DNA from: Halobaculum sp. MBLA0143
GTDB taxonomy: Archaea; Halobacteriota; Halobacteria; Halobacteriales; Haloferacaceae
Assembly: GCF_041361465.1 (NCBI RefSeq)
Contig: NZ_JBGKAC010000001.1
Span: forward strand, 124,001 to 188,000
Length of the DNA stretch: 64,000 nucleotides
Direction: 5' to 3'
Each line of letters starts with the position of its first letter. Position 1 is the first letter of the stretch. Under the pieces are notes generated by a model. That model saw only the letters and a list, made by a program, of their open reading frames with translations, was not told the origin of the DNA and searched no databases. The translations under genes and the position numbers were made by a program. Shown here one piece after another: positions 8,904 to 18,100 of this stretch.

Positions 8904-9725
8904 ATGGCAAACGGGTCGCCGTTCGCAGTCAACTTTCTGTTTCTCGTGTTTCTCCTCGTGCCCGGCTACGTCTCGCTCCGTGGCTACCTCGGCGCGACCG
9001 TCCAGCTCGACACAGTGACCCGATTCGACAAACTGCTGTTGTCCGTGGTCGGCGGAACGCTGACGCTCGGCGTCTCGCTCGCCGGCTACCGGCTCGGAGT
9101 CGTCGACCGGCTCTGGCGGGCGACGGGATCTCTGGGGCGCATCGACTCACTCGGGAGCAAACCGTTGTCGACGACTGTGGTGTCCGAAACGTCCGCCTCG
9201 GCGGTCGTCGTGGCTGTCCTGGGCCTCTCCTGTCTCGGGTACGCTCTCGGCTACGGCTGTGGAACGCTCGTCCACGGCCACAACACCCGAAAGAAGTCAC
9301 AGGAAGACCTGGAACAGCCCTGGGAGACGGCTGTCAAGCAGTCTGCTCTCGGCGACGAGGTGATCGTCGTCACGCGCGACGGGGAACGGATTCACGGCCA
9401 ACTGTACCGGATCGGGTCGCCGTCGGAAGACTACGATCTGCTCCTCTCGCGTGCCGAGCGGGAGGGGGAAGACGGCCGTATCCCGCTCGGGATGACGTAC
9501 CACCACTACCGGGATATCCTGCGAATCCAGTTCCCACAGATGCAAGAGAGAGGAGTCGGCAACGAGGCGAACGCCGTGTTCCGGCTCGGGGGGTGGGCTG
9601 CTGGCCTTCCCTCCCGCGCCAAGTCGAGAGCCACACGGATCAAACAGGGTGCTGAAGAACGGCTGTGCTCAGACGAAGCCGGTGACGAGACCGGTGACGA
9701 CGAGCCACCCCAAGGCGATCAGTAG
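8904..9725 (+). CDS. DUF6338-like membrane protein
   Basis: The 273-residue product begins with a hydrophobic helix containing FLLVPGYVSLRGY. A second helix lies near residues 43-60 and a third near 100-120. A soluble C-terminal region follows with a small beta-rich part (DEVIVVTRDGERIHGQLY) and a charged tail. This order resembles the DUF6338 family, whose function is unknown. ATG at 8904 was preferred to a GTG at 8877, though the promoter position allows either. The gene converges on the next with a 7-base overlap of the ends. Confidence 0.7.
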   Translation: MANGSPFAVNFLFLVFLLVPGYVSLRGYLGATVQLDTVTRFDKLLLSVVGGTLTLGVSLAGYRLGVVDRLWRATGSLGRIDSLGSKPLSTTVVSETSASAVVVAVLGLSCLGYALGYGCGTLVHGHNTRKKSQEDLEQPWETAVKQSALGDEVIVVTRDGERIHGQLYRIGSPSEDYDLLLSRAEREGEDGRIPLGMTYHHYRDILRIQFPQMQERGVGNEANAVFRLGGWAAGLPSRAKSRATRIKQGAEERLCSDEAGDETGDDEPPQGDQ

Positions 9726-10201
9726 AAAACGCTGTTTTTGGCGTACTCGGGGTACTCCTCGTAGACGCGGTCGATCAGGTTCGACAACGGCATCTCGCCG
9801 AACTGTTGGACGACCGCTTCGGCGACGTGCTCGACACAGGCGAACCGTTCTGGCCCGTCACTCGGCTCGTCACCTGGCTCCCAGCCGGAGTCGGGCCTGT
9901 TCTCCCGATACGTCTCGTGGCCGGACGGCGTCAGCCGGTAGTCGAAACGCTCGTCGCCGCCGAACGTCCGTCGCACCCCGATTTCGACGAGCCCGTCGTC
10001 TTCGAGTGTCTCGATATCCTCCATCAGTTCTTTGCTGAACGGCCCGTAGTCGTACGGGTCGAACTCGTGAGGGGCGATTTCGTACTCCTCTTGCAGCTCC
10101 TGTCTGGCGAGGAAAGCGAGCTTCTGCAGCCGTGTTTTGCCACGGATCTCACCGCCCGCCGCGGCGAGCAGCGCGAGCGGAAGGAACTGCTTTACCTCCA
10201 T
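9719..10201 (-). CDS. Uncharacterised protein, YwgA/DUF4065-like
   Basis: From the ATG at 10201 the product is 160 residues. The early segment contains GKTRLQKLAFLA, then YDYGPFSKELMEDIETLEDDGL. This pattern recalls YwgA-like and DUF4065 (Panacea-type) proteins, which have a compact helical fold with a winged-helix flavour. The assignment is from memory and moderate. An upstream in-frame extension to 10438 is low-complexity Ser/Thr/Arg-rich and was rejected. AGTATAG at about 10245 on this strand could be the TATA box of a short-leader transcript. The gene overlaps the end of the convergent membrane protein gene by 7 bases. Confidence 0.7.
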   Translation of the reverse strand: MEVKQFLPLALLAAAGGEIRGKTRLQKLAFLARQELQEEYEIAPHEFDPYDYGPFSKELMEDIETLEDDGLVEIGVRRTFGGDERFDYRLTPSGHETYRENRPDSGWEPGDEPSDGPERFACVEHVAEAVVQQFGEMPLSNLIDRVYEEYPEYAKNSVFY

Positions 10202-10364
10202 GGTTCGAATCTTATCTCCCGTGGTAAGTGTCTCTGTCGTCGACGAACTATACTCTTCTGGCTCGGAGACTGACGCGGACGACCACAGCCTGTCTACCGC
10301 GGCTCGGAGACGATCTCTCACGGGGGTGGTGCTCACCTCCTGAATTAACTCTCCTCCCCCGGTC

Positions 10365-11171
10365 TCACTCTGCTGTCTCGTTACACGACACGACCAGTTC
10401 GTCGACGGCGGGGTCGTGGACCGGCTCCTGTGGCTCACGCAGTGGCGAGACGCTGACGTCGCCGGCGACGACGGCCGCGCGGTCGGAGTGTGGTGGGTAG
10501 TCGCCGTCGGCGTCGGCGAGCCTCGGAAACCGTTCCTCGGTCGAGACGGTGGGCCAGCCGCGGGTGTGGAACCGCACGTCGTCCCCTTCCTCCTCCTCGT
10601 CGGCGCCGACGGACACCTCGTAGTCGGTCAGCGGGCGCGTGACGCGGTAGTGTCCCTCGCGTTCGACGGGGGCGTTGACGTTGAGGTAGCCGACGCGGTC
10701 GAGGGCGTCGCCGGACAGCGCCCGTTCGACGAGCCGTCGGGTCACGGTCGCGGGCACGTCGTAGGGGGTGTCGCGGGGCGGGAAGAACTCCTCTCGGTGG
10801 TAGCCGGAGGCGGCGATCCCGGGGAGACCGAGGAAGGCACCCTCGACGACCGCGCCGACGGTGCCGGAGTAGCCGAGGCCGTAGGCGCCGCAGTTGGGCC
10901 CGAGGTTGCAGCCGGAGACGACGAGGTCGAACTCGGTCTCGAGACCGGCGACGGCGTAGGCGACACAGTCGACGGGGGTGCCGTGGACGGCGTACCCCCG
11001 CTCGTGGTTGTCCACGTCGACGGTGCGCGAGCGGGAGCGACCGACGCCGCTCTGATTGTCGGCGGGAGCGACGACGGTGACGTCGGCGACACGCTGGAGC
11101 TGTTCGTGGACGGCCGCGAGCCCGCGCGAGTCGATCCCGTCGTCGTTCGTCAGCAGGACCTGTGTAGGCAC
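10365..11171 (-). CDS. surE: 5'/3'-nucleotidase SurE
   Basis: SurE is a metal-dependent nucleoside monophosphate phosphatase. The 268-residue product from the GTG at 11171 begins VLLTNDDGIDSRG, with metal ligands Asp10 and Asp11. Ser41 lies in ADNQSG, and the Asn-containing SGCNLGPN motif is also present. All of these are diagnostic for the family. The long upstream open frame to 12011 covers a GC-rich repetitive gap and is not part of the gene. The neighbours give no pathway link. Confidence 0.94.
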   Translation of the reverse strand: MPTQVLLTNDDGIDSRGLAAVHEQLQRVADVTVVAPADNQSGVGRSRSRTVDVDNHERGYAVHGTPVDCVAYAVAGLETEFDLVVSGCNLGPNCGAYGLGYSGTVGAVVEGAFLGLPGIAASGYHREEFFPPRDTPYDVPATVTRRLVERALSGDALDRVGYLNVNAPVEREGHYRVTRPLTDYEVSVGADEEEEGDDVRFHTRGWPTVSTEERFPRLADADGDYPPHSDRAAVVAGDVSVSPLREPQEPVHDPAVDELVVSCNETAE

Positions 11172-11641
11172 TGTCGGAGGGGACGACCCCCGGGGTGAAG
11201 TCCCTTCGGTCACGTCACGCGGGCTGCACCGCGCGGACGGGGGACGACTCGATACGGCTCGATACGATACGGCTCGACAGATTAGCGCCGACGGCGACGC
11301 CACACTGGACCGAACACGGACGAACGACTGCCCGTCGGTAGGTCTCGCCGGACGGTCGCGGTGCGGCGGCGGTGCAGCGGTGTAGCGGCGGTTTGACCGA
11401 AGTTCGCGGGCCAACGAGGACCGAAAGTGAGTCTCGTTCGGGGCGGCGGCGGTGCGGGGCAGCGCGGAGCGGCCGTGATCGGCGCCGGATCGGACGCGAG
11501 CGCGGACCCGAAAATCCGCCCGTGTGGTGCGGGACGGGAGCTGTGCGGAACGGGGCGGAAGTTGTGCGGCGCGGTGCGGAGGCGATAGCTGTGCGACGCG
11601 GTGCAGAGGCGGTACGGCACTAAGATTCAGGACGCGAGTGA
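11172..11641. repeat. Non-coding gap with degenerate tandem repeats
   Basis: CGATACGGCTCGATACGATACGGCTCGACAG-like short tandem units lie around 11249-11280. From about 11360 to 11625 a degenerate unit of roughly 20-27 bases recurs, built around GTGCGG(A/C)(A/G)CGG and GCGGTGC, with clear copies near 11540-11620. Open frames cross it on both strands, but their products are Arg/Pro/His-rich and unlike the acidic proteome. I see no gene in it. Confidence 0.5.
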
Positions 11642-11668
11642 GGGCCGAAGGCCCGAGCGAGCGCTTTT
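11642..11668 (+). terminator. Hairpin followed by T-run
   Basis: GGGCC (11642-11646), loop GAA and GGCCC (11650-11654) form a short hairpin. Nine bases later comes a run of five T (11664-11668). The shape is that of an intrinsic terminator, but no plus-strand gene ends just before it, so it may be part of the larger structured element next to it. Confidence 0.35.
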
Positions 11669-11677
11669 TGATCGACA

Positions 11678-11727
11678 TTTTTGCCGTGAGAGGTGCGCGC
11701 CGCAGGCGCGCACCCGAACGGCAAAAA
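11678..11727. repeat. 50-bp nested palindrome (cruciform-like)
   Basis: The outer arms TTTTTGCCGT (11678-11687) and ACGGCAAAAA (11718-11727) are perfect 10-base inverted copies. Inside them GGTGCGCGCC (11692-11701) and GGCGCGCACC (11705-11714) form a second perfect 10-base stem with loop GCA. It lies 6 bases past the stop of the minus-strand gene at 11734. Read from that gene it gives a strong hairpin flanked by T-runs, so it probably terminates transcription and may be a dispersed haloarchaeal repeat. Confidence 0.6.
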
Positions 11728-11733
11728 GGTCGG

Positions 11734-12036
11734 TTAGTAGGTCTGCACTCTCCCCTCCCGGATGTCCTCGGCACACCCCTCACAGTCGTCGACACCGGCC
11801 TCGAAGCAGGCGGGACGGCCGTTGGCGTCGACGGGGACGGACCGGCGTTCGGCGTAACGACGGCAGACGATTCGAGCGTCGCCGTCGGCGTCGGCAGGGA
11901 GGTCGAACTCTCGAGGGTCGACGCGCTCGGCGGCGTCGCGGGCCTCGCGGTAGGCGCTGCGGCTCTCGGCGTACTGTCGGCCGGCTCGGCGGGCCTGTTG
12001 GCGGAGGACACGCCGGAGGCGGTCTCCCAGGGTCAC
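11734..12036 (-). CDS. Conserved haloarchaeal small protein with Cys cluster
   Basis: The 100-residue product has a basic helical N-terminus (RQQARRAGRQYAESRSAY), then IVCRRYAERRSVPVD and CFEAGVDDCEGCAEDIREG. Its four cysteines could bind a metal. I recall similar uncharacterised haloarchaeal proteins but cannot name a function. GTG at 12036 was chosen because GCTAAGTC sits 27 bases upstream on this strand as a TATA-like element. An ATG at 12150 would add 38 low-complexity residues. Confidence 0.65.
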   Translation of the reverse strand: MTLGDRLRRVLRQQARRAGRQYAESRSAYREARDAAERVDPREFDLPADADGDARIVCRRYAERRSVPVDANGRPACFEAGVDDCEGCAEDIREGRVQTY

Positions 12037-12206
12037 GAGCGAACGGACGGCCGCCGGTGACTTAGCTCCGTCGTCGGCCGCGCCGAGGGCCGACGGCCGC
12101 TCACGCTCGGATGTCCCCGCGACCCGAGTCTCGGCGGTGCCGGCGGACACGCGGGCGTCGTCGTGCCGTCGCGTCCGCCGAGTTCGAGTCGAGCCGTATC
12201 GTCCCG

Positions 12207-12273
12207 GCGTTCCAAAACGAGCCGCGGTGGGCTCCAGCGTTCCAAACGAGCCGCGGTGGGCCCCAGCGTTCCA
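12207..12273. repeat. 30-bp tandem repeat upstream of rpa
   Basis: Two near-identical units begin with GCGTTCCAAA at 12207 (30 bases) and 12237 (29 bases), sharing ACGAGCCGCGGTGGG. A third partial copy (GCGTTCCA) starts at 12266. They end about 25 bases before the rpa TATA box. Confidence 0.7.
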
Positions 12274-12299
12274 CTTTCACCGTCCGCGCGGCCCGAGGC

Positions 12300-12306
12300 T
12301 TAAATA
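12300..12306 (+). promoter_or_regulatory. rpa operon TATA box
   Basis: TTAAATA is one of the best TATA matches in the window. It predicts a transcript start near 12330 and a leader of about 35 bases before the ATG at 12367. Confidence 0.55.
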
Positions 12307-12366
12307 CGATTGGGCGCCAAGTGTCGTGTGCCTCCCACTCGAAACACTACCGGAGGCAGGAGAACC

Positions 12367-13296
12367 ATGCCAGACGTGCGAACCCACGCGGAAGAGATCA
12401 GTGCGCAGTTTTCCGACCACCTCGACGTGAGCACCGACGAGGTCGAGACACAGCTCCGGACGCTCGTCGACGACTACAGCGTCCCGTTGGAGGAGGCCCG
12501 CCGCAGCGTGACCAGCGAGTACCTGGAGGAGGCGGGGCTCGACCGCGACGAACTCGCGCCGGGCGGGAGCGAGTCGACGTTGGTCGGCGAGATCGACACG
12601 GACGAGCAGTGGGTCGACCTGGAGGTCCAGGTGGCGGACCTCTGGGAGCCGGGCCACGACTCCATCGGGCAGGTCGGCCTGCTCGGCGACGACTCGGGGA
12701 CGATCAAGTTCGTCGCCTTCGAGACGAGTGACCTCCCGGAGTTGGAGGAGGGGGCCAGCTACGCCCTCGGCAACGTCGTCACCGACGAGTACGAGGGGAG
12801 CTACTCCGTGAAGCTCAACCGGACGACGACGATTGAGGAACTCGACCACGACGTGGAGGTCGGCGACGACAGCGTCTCCGTCGAGGGGGCGTTGGTCGAC
12901 CTCCAGGCCGGCTCCGGCCTCATCAAGCGGTGTCCCGAGGAGGACTGTACGCGGGTGCTCCAGAACGGCCGGTGTTCCGAACACGGCCAGGTGGACGGAG
13001 AGTTCGACCTCCGGATCAAGGCGGTGTTGGACGACGGGGACAGCGTCCAAGAGGTGATCTTCGACGAGGCGGCGACGGAGTCGCTGACGGGGATCGACCT
13101 CGCGGAGGCCAAACAGATGGCTCAGGACGCCCTGGACACGACGGTCGTGGAAGAGGAGATCACGGAGCGGGTTACCGGCCGGTACTACCGGGTCCACGGT
13201 CCGGAGTTCCGTCGGTACGTCCTGGTCGACGAGTTCGAAGAACTGGGCGGGGAGACGGACGCGGAACAGACGCTGATCCGAGCGAGGTCGATCTGA
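12367..13296 (+). CDS. Replication protein A (single-stranded DNA-binding protein), RPA3-like
   Basis: The protein coats single-stranded DNA in replication and repair. From the ATG at 12367 it has 309 residues. There is a helical N-terminal segment, an OB-fold at roughly 68-155 (TLVGEIDTDEQWVDLEVQV onward), and a C4-type zinc finger with Cys189, Cys194, Cys203 and His206, followed by a second beta-rich region. The length and the partner gene one base downstream match the RPA3-RPAP3 pair described in Haloferax. The upstream in-frame start at 12310 was rejected. Confidence 0.92.
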   Translation: MPDVRTHAEEISAQFSDHLDVSTDEVETQLRTLVDDYSVPLEEARRSVTSEYLEEAGLDRDELAPGGSESTLVGEIDTDEQWVDLEVQVADLWEPGHDSIGQVGLLGDDSGTIKFVAFETSDLPELEEGASYALGNVVTDEYEGSYSVKLNRTTTIEELDHDVEVGDDSVSVEGALVDLQAGSGLIKRCPEEDCTRVLQNGRCSEHGQVDGEFDLRIKAVLDDGDSVQEVIFDEAATESLTGIDLAEAKQMAQDALDTTVVEEEITERVTGRYYRVHGPEFRRYVLVDEFEELGGETDAEQTLIRARSI

Positions 13297-13297
13297 C

Positions 13298-13918
13298 ATG
13301 AGTAGTGTCCCAACCAGAGAGGTCGCACGACGGGTGTTCGCGGCGGAGTACAACGACGGCAGCCACACGTTCAAGGAGTCGGACGACGAGCGTGCACCGC
13401 TGTACTACCTCCTCCCGACGGGTGAGCGGGCCAACCGGGTGTTCCTGGTCGGCACCCTCACCGAGACGGAGGACGTGGGCGAGGACAGCGAGTACTGGCG
13501 CGGTCGGATCGTCGACCCGACGGGGACGTTCTTCGCGTACGCCGGGCAGTACCAGCCGGAGGCGGCCTCGACGCTGCGGGAGCTGGAGCCGCCCGCCTAC
13601 GTCGCGATCGTCGGCAAGCCACGGACGTACGAGACGGACGACGGCACCGTCAACGTCTCCGTCAGGCCGGAGTCGATCACGGAGGTGCCCGCGGGCGCCC
13701 GGGACCGGTGGGTGATCGAGACGGCCGAACGGACGCTCGACCGGATCGAGGCGTACGACGACGAGGCCAACGAGTACGGTCGGATGGCCCGCGAGCGCTA
13801 CGACCTCGACACGGAGCAGTACCGCGAGGCGGTCGTCGCCGCCCTGGAGTCGTTGGACGACGGCGACGAGCTCGGCGGCGACGACGGCGACCGACGGGCC
13901 AGCGAGCCGCCGGCCTAG
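13298..13918 (+). CDS. RPA-associated protein (COG3390 family)
   Basis: The 206-residue product has an OB-fold-like core with ANRVFLVGTLTE, YWRGRIVDPTGTFF and PAYVAIVGKPRTY, which is typical of the RPA-associated proteins that form a complex with RPA in haloarchaea. A helical stretch and an acidic, disordered tail follow. It starts one base after the rpa stop, so the pair is co-transcribed and made together. In Haloferax such partners are specific to their own RPA, which suggests the same here. Confidence 0.9.
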   Translation: MSSVPTREVARRVFAAEYNDGSHTFKESDDERAPLYYLLPTGERANRVFLVGTLTETEDVGEDSEYWRGRIVDPTGTFFAYAGQYQPEAASTLRELEPPAYVAIVGKPRTYETDDGTVNVSVRPESITEVPAGARDRWVIETAERTLDRIEAYDDEANEYGRMARERYDLDTEQYREAVVAALESLDDGDELGGDDGDRRASEPPA

Positions 13919-13972
13919 CGGCTCCCGTCCGTCTGACGAATCTTCAAGTGACGAGCGGCCCCACCGTGCGGC

Positions 13973-14410
13973 ATGGGAAGAAAAGACAAGACGATCTCCT
14001 TCCGGGTGAACCAGGACACCTTCGAGTCGCTCCAGGAGATCGCCGACGAGCGTGACCTCTCGCTTTCGGCGTTGTTCCGCGACTACGTCGACGCCCTGGT
14101 CGACCACGACGGGCGCGTGGAGGTCGTCCCGGAGCGTGAGACCGACAACGAGGAGACGGACGACCCGGTGTTCCCCCCGACCGTCACCGTACCCAAGCGG
14201 TTCGTCCGCGAGCACGAACGGCTGGAGCTGGAGGCGGACCACCTCAGAGAACAGATCGAGGAGTACCGACGCTACGTCGCTCACCTCAACGACCAGCTCG
14301 ACGACGACGAGGAGGTCGTCTACTTGGAGGAGTTAGACGGCGACGGCCACGACAGCGTGGACGCGGAGGAGTTCGAACTGGACGGAGACGAGCCGTACCG
14401 ACTGGGCTAA
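13973..14410 (+). CDS. Ribbon-helix-helix domain protein with coiled coil
   Basis: The 145-residue product opens with a CopG/Arc-like ribbon-helix-helix: KDKTISFRVNQDTFESLQEI, then a turn and LSLSALFRDYVDALV. This fold normally binds DNA as a dimer. Residues near 75-110 (EHERLELEADHLREQIEEYRR) form a coiled coil, and the tail is acidic. It lies 54 bases after the rpa partner and could be part of that transcript. No toxin-like gene is beside it, so a TA role is not supported. Confidence 0.78.
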   Translation: MGRKDKTISFRVNQDTFESLQEIADERDLSLSALFRDYVDALVDHDGRVEVVPERETDNEETDDPVFPPTVTVPKRFVREHERLELEADHLREQIEEYRRYVAHLNDQLDDDEEVVYLEELDGDGHDSVDAEEFELDGDEPYRLG

Positions 14411-14862
14411 CCCGTCAGCTCCCGTTTCGCCTCCCGAGCCAGCCGGGCAGTCTCGCCGTCGCCCTCGACCTCGGCGAGCGACTCGACGGCCTCCAGCGTC
14501 CGGACGGCGGAGTCGAGGAAGGAGAGCACGTCGCCGGAGTAGGCGTACAGCATGTAGTCGTCGCCCATCACGTCGACGATGGCGTCCGGGCCGAGTCCCT
14601 GCGCGCGGAGTTCGAGGAGATAGACGACGAACTTCCGCTCCGGGTGGCCACAGTACGGGTTGTCCTGACAGTCGCAGTCGAGGAAGTCCTCGGCGAACTC
14701 CAACAGTCGGTCGCGGGTGGACTCGTCCAACTCCGCGAGCCCGTCGCCGGTGAAGACGAGATCCAGCGTCGCCCCCTTGAAGGCCCCCTTCGGGACGCTC
14801 GTGTCGAGCTGGGAGGCGATCTGGCGGTGGTTCTTCAGGTAGATCTTGTCCGTGATCGCCAC
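14407..14862 (-). CDS. Conserved archaeal protein with Cys-rich motif, unknown function
   Basis: The 151-residue product begins MAITDKIYLKNHRQIASQL and carries the cluster DCDCQDNPYCGHPERKF (residues about 62-78), which could bind a metal. A conserved-looking GLGPDAIVDVMGDDYMLYAY follows. I recognise it as a widespread haloarchaeal protein but not its role. It converges on the ribbon-helix-helix gene with a 4-base overlap and lies 120 bases from tRNA-His. Confidence 0.75.
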   Translation of the reverse strand: MAITDKIYLKNHRQIASQLDTSVPKGAFKGATLDLVFTGDGLAELDESTRDRLLEFAEDFLDCDCQDNPYCGHPERKFVVYLLELRAQGLGPDAIVDVMGDDYMLYAYSGDVLSFLDSAVRTLEAVESLAEVEGDGETARLAREAKRELTG

Positions 14863-14982
14863 AGTGGCCTGTCGTAGGCCCGACTGCTACAAGAGACCGG
14901 CGGTCGCGCCGGCGTGCGACGGGCTCACGCGGTCGCACGGAGTCGTAACGTACTTCACTGCCACCGCAGTACGTGCGTGTGT

Positions 14983-15054
14983 GTCCGGGTTGGGGTAGTG
15001 GTATCCTTCAGCCTTGTGGGGGCTGAGACGTGGGTTCAATTCTCACACCCGGAC
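14983..15054 (+). tRNA. tRNA-His (anticodon GTG)
   Basis: The cloverleaf is complete. Eight base pairs form the acceptor (GTCCGGGT with ACCCGGAC), which includes the encoded extra G at position -1 typical of tRNA-His pairing C73. The D arm is GGGGTAGTGGTATCC. The anticodon stem CAGCC/GGCTG encloses the loop TTGTGGG with anticodon GTG at 15016-15018. The T arm is GTGGG-TTCAATT-CTCAC. No CCA is encoded and no intron is seen. Confidence 0.96.
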
Positions 15055-15110
15055 CTTCTCACGACACCTCCGAGCGACAGCCGTGACTTCGAGTGGTGTG
15101 TGCTTCTAGG

Positions 15111-15118
15111 TAATATTC
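15111..15118 (+). promoter_or_regulatory. Candidate promoter of the type IIG R-M gene
   Basis: TAATATTC lies 28-35 bases before the GTG at 15146, in a short AT-rich stretch after tRNA-His. This suggests the enzyme has its own promoter. Confidence 0.45.
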
Positions 15119-15145
15119 ATACGTCTGGCTCCACCAGAGCAGGCC

Positions 15146-18100
15146 GTGCGCAGTGTCGAGAGTGACGAAAGAGACACGACAGAGCGAGTGGTGACGGCTC
15201 TGACAGACGCCGTCGCCGAACTCGCCGACGAGATGGAGACGGACGCCTTCGAGGCGGTGGTGTCTGGCGGCGCGTCGCCGACGTCGGACGACCTCGACGC
15301 GCTCCCGGAGTCGTGGACGGAAGACGCGCTGATCCGGCCGTTGCTCTCGGCGGTGGGGGTGGAGAAGGCGCCGGGGCGACCCTGTGACCGCCGGGAGGTA
15401 GACGGCGACATCCGCTGGGAGATTCCGGACTTCAGGCTCGTCGACGACGACTGGGGGTTCAGCGTCGTCGGCGAGGCGAAGCCGCCGGGCCGTCTGGAGG
15501 AGGCGGAGACGGATCTCCTGGAGGAGTACCTCACGAGCAAGGCGTGGCCCGACTTCGGGGTCGCGACGACCGGCGTCGAGTGGGTGGTCTACCGCGCGGA
15601 GCACGGCGGCGACTTCCTGGAGTTTCAGGAGGCGGCCCGGGTCGACTTCGGTGACACGCTGCGCGGGCTGGCCCGCGAGCGCGGTCACCTCCCGTCGTCC
15701 CCGCCCGACCGAGTCGAGACCGGTCCGGTCGAACGGTTCGGCGAGCAGTTCTCGCCGGACGCGCTCGACCGACTGCTCACGGAGGAGGCGCCACGCGAGT
15801 TCCGCGAGCGACGCCGCCGGAGCGTCGACGACTTCTACGACCGGTACGTGGAACTGTTGTTCGGTGAAGGCGAGCGGACGGACTGCGCCGTGAGTCTCCG
15901 GGCGGCGGTCTCGACGCCGCCGGGGACGGAGGACCGTCGGCGGGACCTGTTCGTCGTGTCGTTGGTCAACCGACTGTTGTTCGTCCGGTTGTTGGAGCTA
16001 CGCGGGGTGTTGGAGCCGGGACTGCTCGTCGACCTCGTCGACGAGTACGAGAGTCGGGCGGACGACTCCCCCGGCACCCTCTACGGGGCGGTCGTGGAGC
16101 CGTTGTTCTACGAACTGCTGAACACGCCGCCGTCGGAACGGGCGCCGAAACACCGGACCGGACGGTTCAGCGAGGTGCCGTACCTCAACGGCGGGTTGTT
16201 CCGGGAGCCGACGCCGCCGGAGTCGGAGTTTCGGGTCCCGGACGCGCCGCTGACGGCGGTGGTGCGTGAGCTCGTGGCCGGAATCGACCTCGACGACGCG
16301 GAGTTCGATCCGGCGTTGCTCGGCAGCGTGTTCGAGAAGACGATCAACCACATCGGCGGCGAGACCGGTCGTCAGGCGGAGGTGGGCGCCTACTACACGC
16401 CGGCGGACGTGACACGCCACGTCACGGAACGGACCGTCGACGCGAAGGTGCACGACCTCGCGGTCGAGACCTTCGCCGCCAACCCCGGCGAGGGGTACGA
16501 CTCGGAGACGGTGCGTGAGGCAGTCGCCGAGACGGAGCTGCAGACCCTGCTGCGGGAAGTCGAGACCGGCCCGGGGGCGTTCGGCGAGTCACACGCCGCC
16601 CTGTCGGCGTTGTTGGACGCCGTCGGGGACCTGACCGTGCTCGATCCCGCCTGTGGCTCCGGTCACTTCCTCACGACCGCGATGGAGGAACTCCACCGCG
16701 TCCAGTACTCGTTGCTGCGTGGGCTCGACGACGGCCGCCCGCCGAGCGACGAACGGCTGTACGAGGCCAAACGACGACTCGCGTTGAACGTCGTCCACGG
16801 CGTCGACGTGGACGCGGTCGCGGTGGAGATCGCCCGCCTCAGGGTGTGGCTGAAGATGATCGACGACGGCTACGACCAGACGTACGGCCGGCTCCCGAAC
16901 GTCGACGTGAACGTCGTCAGAGGGAACTCACTCGTCGGGCTCCCGATACTCTCGGCGGGGTCGACACAGGTGACCGGACGGACGTTCGACGACCGACTGG
17001 ACCGGCTGGCGGCAGCCAGGACGGAGTACCTGGACGGCGAGACCGCAGACCGATCCCAGGTGGCGGCGCTGACCGAGGACCTCCGGGAGGACTGCAACGA
17101 GGTGTACCTGAACGCGCTCACCCACACCGTCGAGACGACCGTGAGGGAGCCGGAGACGTTGGACGCCACCTTCGCGGACGTGCCGGCGGGCGAGGTCTAC
17201 CCCACCCTGTCGTCCGTCCGAGCCCGTCGGCTCGTCGACGGGGAGCCGGCGGCGCTCGGCGGTGAAGACAAAGAACGGCTGGCGCGTGCCGGCTTCGAGT
17301 GGCAGTCCTGGCGCGACCGGAACCGCAGCGCCCGGCTGGACGTCGACCGGGTGTTGTCGGCGTCCGACACGGCCACCTCCCGGCCGGACCGCGCGGCGAC
17401 GCTGTTGGACGACCTCCGTCGGCTCCTGGCGGACGGCTACACGCTGGAACTGGAGCGGCAGCCGACCCCGTACGACCTCGCCGGCGCCGACGCCGCGCCG
17501 GTCCACTGGGGAGCGCAGTTCCCGGAACTGCGCCGCGACGACGCCGGCGGTCTCCCGTCCATCTCCGTCGACGTGGTCCTGGGCAATCCCCCGTACGGCG
17601 ACGTGTTGCCCGACGCCGAGCGCGCCTTCACGGCGCCGTACCGAACCGGTTCGATCCGCGAGGTGTCCGCACAGTTCGTGGAGCGACAGCTCCAGCTGTT
17701 GGACGACGACGGCTACCTGGGTAACGTGACGACGCTCCGGCTGTTCTACCAGTCCTCGCTGGAGTCGTTCCACGACCTGTTGCGCGACCGGCTGGAGACG
17801 GCGGACGTGGCGTGTTTCGGGTCACGGCCGGCGAAGCTGTTCGACGACGCGGACGTCCGGGTCGCGTTGCTCACCGGGCGTCGGGGTGACGGGGACGGGG
17901 AGATTCGGACGAGCCGGATGCGACTGTTCACGGAGGCGACCCGCGGGGAGTGTTTCGACACGCTGTCGTACGCGTCGACGGAGGGGTTGGTGCTCAGAGA
18001 CCGGATCGGGGGCGACGGCGACGGGGGACCGATTCTCCCGAAGGTGGGGACGGAGACGGTCCGGGGGCTGCTCTCCCGGCTCCGCGGGCAGTCGGACGAA

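Noticed and set aside
10203-10212. GGTTCGAATC resembling a tRNA T-loop
   Set aside because: No acceptor stem or anticodon arm can be formed around it; it lies at the start of a protein gene.
13973-14862. Ribbon-helix-helix gene and the convergent Cys-rich gene as a toxin-antitoxin pair
   Set aside because: They are convergent rather than an operon, and the second protein is a widespread conserved type, not toxin-like.
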